The translations under genes and the position numbers were made by a program. The notes beneath the pieces were generated by a model. The model was not told the origin of the DNA. It saw only the letters and a program-made list of their open reading frames with translations, and did not search any database. DNA of 5,505 bases, taken from NCBI GenBank assembly GCA_027002755.1, contig JALWZI010000157.1, positions 1 to 5,505 of the forward strand, in the 5' to 3' direction. Source of the DNA: Campylobacteraceae bacterium. GTDB taxonomy: Bacteria > Campylobacterota > Campylobacteria > Campylobacterales > Sulfurovaceae. This document shows positions 1-4,222 of the stretch, one piece after another. Every line of letters starts with the position of its first letter. Position 1 is the stretch's first letter.

Positions 1-1208
1 CGGTGGTGGTCTTCTTCACTGCCAAACTGGCCCGCAACGTAGGGCGCCTCAAGCGGGAGGAGAACCGGGCGGTGGAGGCCTTTCAGTCGGCGCTGACGGA
101 GACGCTGGAACTTTTTCACCAGATCCGTGCGGCCAACAAAGAGGAGTATTTCTTCTCCCGGATCGTCCGGGAAGCGCGCTCGCTGCGGGACCGCTCCGTG
201 GATTACGGGTACAAAAGCGACCGGGCGATGCGTCTCTCCTTTCTGATCTTTCTCAGCGGCTACGAACTCTTCCGCTCCGTCAGTATCCTGGCGGTGGCCT
301 ACGGCGGGCTCAGTGTGGGGCTGATGCTGGCGGTCTTCGGCTACCTCTGGATCATGATGACGCCGACCCAGGATGTGATCAATTTTCAATACGCTCTGGC
401 CTCTGCCCGGGCCGCCTGCCGGCGGATCGACGGGATCTTCGCCATGGAACGGGAGCCGGAGGTCGAGCAAAGCGAGGATCCTTTCGCCGGGAAAGCCTCG
501 GTGGCCATCCGCACGGAGAATCTCTCTTTCGGCTATCAGAAAGATCGTCAAATCCTCAAAGGGATCTCTCTAGAGATCCCTGCCGGATCCAAGGTGGCCG
601 TCATGGGCCCCAGCGGCAGCGGCAAGACGACGCTGGCCAATCTCCTGGTGGGCTTCTACCCGGTTCAGGAGGGGGAAATCTACTACGACGAGGTTCCCTC
701 CCGTCGCATCGCTCTCCCGGTGATCCGGGAACATATCCACGTGATCCTCCAGCACCCCAAGCTCTTTAATGATACAATGCGTTTCAACCTCACGCTGGGA
801 CGGGAGTACCCTCCCGAGCGGATCGAAACGGCGATCCGGATCGCCCAGCTGGAGGATGTGATCGCGACATTGGAGCAGGGGCTGGATACCCAGGTCGGGC
901 GCGACGGCGTGCGGCTCAGCGGCGGACAGCGCCAACGGGTCGCCATCGCCCGGATGATCCTGCTCGATCCCGAAGTGGTGATCTTCGACGAGTCCACCTC
1001 GGCCCTGGATGTGCACACTGAGGCGAAACTCTTCGCAGAGCTGGAAGCCTATCTGCGTCCCAAGACGGTGGTCACCATCGCCCATCGCCTCAGTACCATC
1101 GAAAAGGCGGAGTATGTCTTCGTTCTGGAGGATGGCCGTCTGGCGGACCAGGGCACGCCCACAGAGCTGATGGCGCGGGAAGGAGGGTATTTCGCCCGAA
1201 TGATTTGA
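1..1208 (+). CDS. ABC exporter (fused permease/ATPase), 3' part
   Basis: C-terminal 401 codons of a fused membrane/ATPase ABC transporter. The reading frame is already open at the left edge (first full codon at base 3), so the true start and the first helices lie upstream. Numbering from that codon, two hydrophobic helices at about 78-100 and 103-121 fit the last two of the usual six. The ATPase domain follows: A-loop Tyr178, Walker A GPSGSGKTT 202-210, Q-loop Gln250 followed by LFNDT, signature LSGGQ 305-309, Walker B VVIFDE with Asp329 and catalytic Glu330, D-loop SALD, and switch His361 in IAHR. All motifs are intact, so it should hydrolyse ATP and act in the inner membrane. The order permease then ATPase and the LFNDT and GRDGVRLSGGQ signatures are typical of homodimeric or heterodimeric exporters (MsbA/lipid, peptide or toxin exporters). 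The substrate cannot be told. Nearby uppP would suit a lipid-linked substrate, but that is only suggestive. Confidence 0.95.
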   Translation, partial: VVVFFTAKLARNVGRLKREENRAVEAFQSALTETLELFHQIRAANKEEYFFSRIVREARSLRDRSVDYGYKSDRAMRLSFLIFLSGYELFRSVSILAVAYGGLSVGLMLAVFGYLWIMMTPTQDVINFQYALASARAACRRIDGIFAMEREPEVEQSEDPFAGKASVAIRTENLSFGYQKDRQILKGISLEIPAGSKVAVMGPSGSGKTTLANLLVGFYPVQEGEIYYDEVPSRRIALPVIREHIHVILQHPKLFNDTMRFNLTLGREYPPERIETAIRIAQLEDVIATLEQGLDTQVGRDGVRLSGGQRQRVAIARMILLDPEVVIFDESTSALDVHTEAKLFAELEAYLRPKTVVTIAHRLSTIEKAEYVFVLEDGRLADQGTPTELMAREGGYFARMI

Positions 1209-1218
1209 ATCATTCGGG
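1195..1218 (+). terminator. perfect inverted repeat across the ABC gene stop codon
   Basis: Arms CCCGAATGATT (1195-1205) and AATCATTCGGG (1208-1218) are exactly complementary and leave only two bases between them. In RNA this gives a 10-bp stem with the four-base loop UUGA, and the gene's TGA stop (1206-1208) sits in the loop. Position suggests a transcript end or 3'-stabilising hairpin for the ABC gene. No T-run follows (next bases GTGAGTGAGG), so it is not a canonical intrinsic terminator. It could equally be a protein-binding palindrome. Confidence 0.5.
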
Positions 1219-1227
1219 TGAGTGAGG

Positions 1228-1454
1228 AATCAGGAATGAGGAATGAGGAATTTTGGTATGCGTTGCTTTGCAACACAATTTTTCGGAACCGGGAATTCAT
1301 TCCCGGCAAAAGATGTGGGAGTAATAATCTCTCTCAGTTCTATGGACGCGAATGAATTCGCGTTTCCTGTGTCTGAGGAAGCGGAAATTTATTCCCGCAA
1401 GGCAGGGCCAATGCCCTGCCTCCCAATAACCTATACACCAATAGACCAATAACT
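1228..1454 (+). repeat. composite intergenic repeat, long copy (upstream of uppP)
   Basis: Non-coding repeat filling most of the gap between the ABC gene and uppP. In order: GAATGAG-type heptamers (about 1233-1253); a core stem-loop around GTTGC-TTT-GCAAC (1262-1274); then four hairpins. These are CCGGGAAT/ATTCCCGG (1289-1306), ACGCGAAT/ATTCGCGT (1346-1363), GCGGAAAT/ATTCCCGC with one A-C mismatch (1381-1398), and GGCAGGGC/GCCCTGCC with loop CAAT (1401-1420). Degenerate units AATAACC, TATACACC, AATAGACC and AATAACT (1425-1454) end it. Bases 1228-1274 match 2237-2290 downstream of uppP, apart from one extra heptamer there. The last two hairpins also have counterparts in that copy. The segment is poorer in GC than the flanking genes. 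A 69-codon open frame crosses it (from 1243), but it merely translates the hairpins and I do not call it a gene. I do not recognise the family by name. Confidence 0.85.
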
Positions 1455-1464
1455 AGAGAACCAA

Positions 1465-2238
1465 ATGGACTACTTCCAAGCGATCATCATCGGGATCATC
1501 GAAGGTTTCACCGAATTCCTTCCCATCTCTTCGACCGGGCATATGATCGTAGCGGAGCACTATCTGGGGATCGCCGGGACCGATCTGACCAAGGCCTATG
1601 ACGTGATCATCCAATTTGCGGCGATCCTGGCGGTGATGCTGATCTATCGGGAGAAGATCAGCTTCAAAAAGATCGTGCTCTGGGAGAAGCTGCTGGTGGC
1701 TTTCCTCCCCCTGGGGGTGATCGGCTTTCTGCTGCGGCATCAGATCAAGGCGCTCTTCAGTGTGCAGATCGTGGCGTGGATGTTCATCATCGGCGGGGCG
1801 GTCTTTTTGATCGTGGAGTATTTCTATGACGAGGAGGCCAAAGAGCGGGTCCACGACGTGGAGCAGGTGAGCTGGATGCAGGCGGTGGCCGTCGGCTTCG
1901 CCCAGGTCTTCGCGCTGATCCCCGGAACCTCCCGGGCCGGGGCGACCATCATCGGAGGTCTGCTGGCGGGGCTGGATCGCAAGACTTCGGCGGAGTTCTC
2001 CTTTCTCCTGGCGATCCCGGTGATGGCGGCGGTGAGCGGCTACGATCTGCTCAAACACTATCAGGAGTTCGCCCACGCCCAGTGGGGTCCCTACCTGGTG
2101 GGCTTCGTGGTGGCTTTCGTCGTGGCCTGGATCACCATCAAGCTTTTCCTGGCTTTCCTCTCCCGTTTTACTTTCGTCCCCTTCGGGATCTACCGGATCC
2201 TTTTCGGGGCCTTTCTGCTCTGGAGCATGGGGAAATAA
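1465..2238 (+). CDS. uppP: undecaprenyl-diphosphatase (UppP/BacA family)
   Basis: 257-residue polytopic inner-membrane enzyme that removes a phosphate from undecaprenyl diphosphate, regenerating the lipid carrier for peptidoglycan and surface polysaccharides. Family overexpression is known to give bacitracin resistance. Both family signatures are present: the N-terminal EGFTEFLPISSTGH (13-26, with Glu13, Glu17, Ser23 and His26) and PGTSRAGAT (153-161, with Arg157). Hydrophobic helices are visible at about 45-61, 76-91, 100-119, 179-192, 208-230 and 238-254, plus the re-entrant signature segments. Length is close to the family norm (about 260-275). The start at 1465 places the first signature at the expected distance from the N-terminus. 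Only a weak AGAGAA (1455-1460) precedes it. Oddity: the gene is bracketed by two same-direction copies of one repeat, and the upstream copy makes up almost the entire leader. No good promoter is evident close by, so transcription may come from the ABC gene or from within the repeat. Confidence 0.96.
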   Translation: MDYFQAIIIGIIEGFTEFLPISSTGHMIVAEHYLGIAGTDLTKAYDVIIQFAAILAVMLIYREKISFKKIVLWEKLLVAFLPLGVIGFLLRHQIKALFSVQIVAWMFIIGGAVFLIVEYFYDEEAKERVHDVEQVSWMQAVAVGFAQVFALIPGTSRAGATIIGGLLAGLDRKTSAEFSFLLAIPVMAAVSGYDLLKHYQEFAHAQWGPYLVGFVVAFVVAWITIKLFLAFLSRFTFVPFGIYRILFGAFLLWSMGK

Positions 2239-2379
2239 TCAGGAATGAGGAATGAGGAATGAGGAATTTTGGTATGCGTTGCTTTGCAACGCTTTTTATC
2301 TGGAGGCGGGACTTTAGTCCCGCATTTTGCAGGGCTCAAGCCCTGCCTCCAAATGACCAATGACTAATGACCAGTGACA
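2237..2379 (+). repeat. composite intergenic repeat, short copy (downstream of uppP)
   Basis: Second copy of the element found upstream of uppP, in the same orientation. It starts within the uppP TAA stop. Order: three GAATGAG-type heptamers (2243-2263, one more than in the upstream copy); core GCGTTGCTTTGCAACGC (2276-2292) plus T5; hairpin GCGGGACT/AGTCCCGC (2306-2323); hairpin GCAGGGCT/AGCCCTGC (2329-2346); then four heptamers AATGACC, AATGACT, AATGACC and AGTGACA (2352-2379). GGAGG (2302-2306) can also pair with CCTCC (2346-2350), closing the two hairpins into one larger structure. Compared with the upstream copy it lacks about 95 bases carrying two extra hairpins, and its right-hand heptamers are cleaner. 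The second hairpin has a near-identical counterpart upstream that differs mainly in the loop (UCAA here, CAAU there). Confidence 0.87.
2276..2297 (+). terminator. intrinsic terminator of uppP, embedded in the repeat
   Basis: Perfect 7-bp stem GCGTTGC (2276-2282) / GCAACGC (2286-2292), triloop TTT, followed at once by TTTTT (2293-2297). It lies 37 bases past the uppP stop. Stem plus T-run fits a rho-independent terminator, although the stem is short and the T-run modest. The equivalent spot in the upstream repeat copy (1260-1276) has A in place of G at 1275, which breaks a pair, and its T-run is displaced by AA. Confidence 0.65.
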
Positions 2380-2397
2380 AAAAACTTTGACTCTTTT

Positions 2398-2496
2398 GAG
2401 CTCCCTTCGGGGGATTCAGAAGGTTCAAAGGACCCGATCCGGGTTTGGGCCCGGTAGAGAAGTTTGAACGAGATTCCGGGGAGTGTTTTCCCCGTT
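2398..2496 (+). promoter_or_regulatory. structured 5' leader of the DEAD-box helicase
   Basis: The roughly 110 bases before the helicase start are dense in self-complementarity. CCC-TTCG-GGG (2403-2412) is a small stem with the stable UUCG tetraloop. GTTCAAA (2423-2429) pairs with TTTGAAC (2463-2469). This encloses GGACCCG (2430-2436) / CGGGTTT (2440-2446), with two terminal G-U pairs. CCGGG (2439-2443) can instead pair with CCCGG (2450-2454), an alternative fold. CGGGGA (2477-2482) / TCCCCG (2489-2494) stands just upstream of the ribosome-binding site. An autoregulatory or cold-responsive leader is plausible, since mRNAs of DEAD-box helicases such as E. coli csdA/deaD have long regulated leaders, but this is inference. 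No named riboswitch class is recognised. Confidence 0.5.
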
Positions 2497-2501
2497 TGTG
2501 C

Positions 2502-2506
2502 AAAGG
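2502..2506 (+). promoter_or_regulatory. ribosome-binding site deciding the helicase start
   Basis: AAAGG, seven bases before ATG 2514, in the stretch after the last leader hairpin. It supports ATG 2514 over an in-frame upstream TTG at 2445, which lies inside the structured leader and would add 23 residues unlike any helicase N-terminus. Confidence 0.6.
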
Positions 2507-2513
2507 TAAGCGT

Positions 2514-3902
2514 ATGACATTCAGAGATTTCGACCTGCATCCCGAGGTGGCCAAGGGGGTCCGTATCGCCGGATTCAAAGAGCCCAGTCCCATCCAGAAA
2601 GAGGCGATCCCCATCATTCAGGAGGGCAGAGACCTGGTGGGCCAGGCCCATACCGGAACCGGCAAGACCGCCGCTTTCGGTCTGCCGATCCTGGACCGGA
2701 TCGCCCGGGGAGAGGTGGAGCGGGCCCTGGTGATCACTCCCACCCGGGAGCTGGCAACCCAGGTGAGCGACGAGCTCTACCATCTGGGGCGTTTCGCCGG
2801 GATCCGCACCCTGGCGGTCTACGGCGGCGTCGGATACGGCCGGCAGATCGCCCTGATCCATCGCGGCGTCCAGATCGTGGTAGCGACCCCGGGGCGGCTC
2901 AAGGACCTCTACCAGAAGGGGAAGATCGATGTCTTTAACCCGGAGATCGTGGTGCTGGACGAGGCGGACGAGATGCTCGATATGGGCTTCCTCGACGATG
3001 TACGTGAGATCTTCGAATATATCCCCCAGAACCGCCAGACGCTGCTCTTTTCCGCGACGATGCCTGATCCCATCAAGGAGCTGGCCGATACGCTGCTCTA
3101 CGAGCCGGAATTTGTCTCCGTCGTAGGAGAGGAGACCACCAAGAACGTGGATATCGAACAGCTCTACTATGTGATCAATGAAAACCAGCGGGACGAGGCG
3201 ATCGTGCGGCTGCTGGAGACCGAGGATTACAACAAAGCGCTGATCTTCTGCCGGATGAAGCGGGAGGTTGACCGGCTGACGGAGCATCTCCGGGCCCTGG
3301 GCTTCAACGCCGCGGGTCTGCACGGCGACATCGATCAGATGGAGCGGGACGCCATCGTCAAATCCTACCGCCGGGGCGAGACCCGCATCCTCATCGCCAC
3401 CGACGTGGCGGCCCGGGGGCTGGATATCAAGAACGTCACCCACGTCTTCAACTATCACATTCCCTTCGATCCCCAGAGCTATGTCCACCGTATCGGCCGC
3501 ACCGGCCGTGCAGGCAAACAGGGCCGGGCGATCACCCTGGCCTCCACCGAGGAGTTCCGGGAGCTGCAACGGATCCGCAAAGAGGTGGGGGCGGATATGA
3601 AGCTGGCGACGCTCAAAGTCTCCGGCGGCGGCGGTATCGGGGACGAAGAGATCGAGATGCTGGGGCAGAAGCTTCAGGAGACGGCGATCCACCCCATGGC
3701 GGACCGGGTTCTGGAGACACTGGCGGATATGGACCAGGCCACCTTCATCCGCAAAGCGGTCAGCTATATCCTCGAGAACGAAACCTTCGATATGAGTGAC
3801 AGGATCGGCTACGACGAGTCGGAACTGGAAACGATGCTCGGGGAGTTCGAAGCGCAGCAGCGTCAGGTGAAAACCGGCAAAAAGAGAAAAAGAAGAAGGT
3901 AG
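2514..3902 (+). CDS. DEAD-box ATP-dependent RNA helicase
   Basis: 462-residue cytoplasmic RNA helicase expected to unwind short RNA duplexes using ATP, in ribosome assembly, mRNA decay or cold adaptation. All family motifs are present in order from the ATG at 2514. The Q-motif region has GF and PSPIQKEAIP. Motif I is AHTGTGKT (45-52, Lys51; His replaces the more usual Gln at position 2). Motif Ia is TPTREL (75-80), motif II DEAD (149-152) and motif III SAT (180-182). The second RecA domain has ALIFCRMK, TDVAARGLDI and HRIGRTGR (325-332). After about residue 360 comes a mostly helical, acidic extension ending in the strongly basic tail KKRKRRR. I see no DbpA-type RNA-binding domain. Size and layout fit general housekeeping helicases of the DeaD/RhlE/CshA group (RhpA in Helicobacter). 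The exact subfamily cannot be fixed, so no symbol is given. The leader is highly structured, and oadG follows after 69 bases. Confidence 0.96.
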   Translation: MTFRDFDLHPEVAKGVRIAGFKEPSPIQKEAIPIIQEGRDLVGQAHTGTGKTAAFGLPILDRIARGEVERALVITPTRELATQVSDELYHLGRFAGIRTLAVYGGVGYGRQIALIHRGVQIVVATPGRLKDLYQKGKIDVFNPEIVVLDEADEMLDMGFLDDVREIFEYIPQNRQTLLFSATMPDPIKELADTLLYEPEFVSVVGEETTKNVDIEQLYYVINENQRDEAIVRLLETEDYNKALIFCRMKREVDRLTEHLRALGFNAAGLHGDIDQMERDAIVKSYRRGETRILIATDVAARGLDIKNVTHVFNYHIPFDPQSYVHRIGRTGRAGKQGRAITLASTEEFRELQRIRKEVGADMKLATLKVSGGGGIGDEEIEMLGQKLQETAIHPMADRVLETLADMDQATFIRKAVSYILENETFDMSDRIGYDESELETMLGEFEAQQRQVKTGKKRKRRR

Positions 3903-3913
3903 CTTTTTCTCTT
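3882..3913 (+). terminator. inverted repeat spanning the helicase stop
   Basis: AAGAGAAAAAG (3882-3892) is perfectly complementary to CTTTTTCTCTT (3903-3913), giving an 11-bp stem with a 10-base loop that contains the TAG stop. The left arm encodes part of the basic tail. The right arm is U-rich. A competing palindrome CTCTTAAGAG lies at 3909-3918. It could weakly terminate or stabilise the 3' end, but the stem is A-U rich and no T-run follows, so readthrough into oadG is likely. Confidence 0.35.
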
Positions 3914-3937
3914 AAGAGTCATCAAGGAAATCTATCC

Positions 3938-3943
3938 TACAAT
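3938..3943 (+). promoter_or_regulatory. possible -10 box for the oadG-oadA operon
   Basis: TACAAT matches the sigma-70 -10 consensus at five of six positions and lies 28 bases before the oadG ATG. No convincing -35 is present at 16-18 bases upstream (TTAAGA at 3912-3917 is 20 bases away). In Campylobacterota the -35 is known to be poorly conserved, so this remains possible but weak. Confidence 0.25.
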
Positions 3944-3960
3944 ACCCCATCGCCAACGCA

Positions 3961-3967
3961 AAGGAGG
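3961..3967 (+). promoter_or_regulatory. strong Shine-Dalgarno of oadG
   Basis: AAGGAGG within a purine run, ending four bases before ATG 3972. It is the best ribosome-binding site in the window and fixes the oadG start. Confidence 0.8.
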
Positions 3968-3971
3968 GGGG

Positions 3972-4220
3972 ATGGAGGTCCATCTCGTAAGCGAAAGTAT
4001 CAAGTTCATGATACTGGGAATGGGGATCGTTTTTGTCTTCCTCTATATTCTGGTGCTGCTGATGCGTCTCCAGGCCTGGGTCATCGCCCGCTATTTTCCG
4101 GAGGAAGCTGCCCGCTCCGGCGAGGTGTCGCCGGCAGCCGACGAAGATGAAAGAGCCAGGGTCGCGGCGATCGTCGCGGCGGTGGCCGAATACCGCCGAT
4201 CCCGCGGCACAAAGGGCTGA
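3972..4220 (+). CDS. oadG: OadG-family small membrane subunit (oxaloacetate decarboxylase gamma chain)
   Basis: 82-residue protein with one N-terminal membrane helix (about 10-28, ILGMGIVFVFLYILVLLM), a short linker with acidic residues, and the C-terminal pattern ERARVAAIVAAVAEYRRSRG typical of the family. In known Na+-pumping decarboxylases (oxaloacetate, methylmalonyl-CoA, glutaconyl-CoA) this chain holds the carboxyltransferase alpha chain and the membrane beta chain together. The His-rich metal-binding tail of the enterobacterial gamma chain is absent. A strong ribosome-binding site precedes it. Only two bases separate its stop from the ATG of the carboxyltransferase gene, so the two are almost certainly translated together. 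Gene order gamma-alpha matches known oad operons, which predicts a beta subunit (oadB) beyond the window. Family assignment is firm; the substrate of the complex is inferred from the neighbour. Confidence 0.88.
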   Translation: MEVHLVSESIKFMILGMGIVFVFLYILVLLMRLQAWVIARYFPEEAARSGEVSPAADEDERARVAAIVAAVAEYRRSRGTKG

Positions 4221-4222
4221 AG

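Noticed and set aside
1243..1452. 69-codon open frame on the + strand between the ABC gene and uppP
   Set aside because: It lies wholly inside the repeat element and its codons just read through the hairpins and heptamers. It has no ribosome-binding site and no protein-like pattern.
1453..2076. 207-codon minus-strand open frame antisense to uppP
   Set aside because: It is hydrophilic His/Asp/Arg-rich shadow sequence opposite a gene with clear family signatures.
1228..2379. CRISPR array or insertion sequence
   Set aside because: There are only two copies, with no regular spacers, no transposase frame and no long terminal inverted repeats. The 7-base units are too short for CRISPR repeats.
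2387..2415. TTGACT as a -35 box for the helicase
   Set aside because: No -10-like hexamer follows at 16-18 bases; the region there is GGGGGATTC.
2364..3692. 442-codon minus-strand open frame antisense to the helicase
   Set aside because: It is an antisense shadow of a clearly coding GC-rich gene. It is rich in His/Asp/Leu, has no recognisable domain, and overlaps the repeat at one end.
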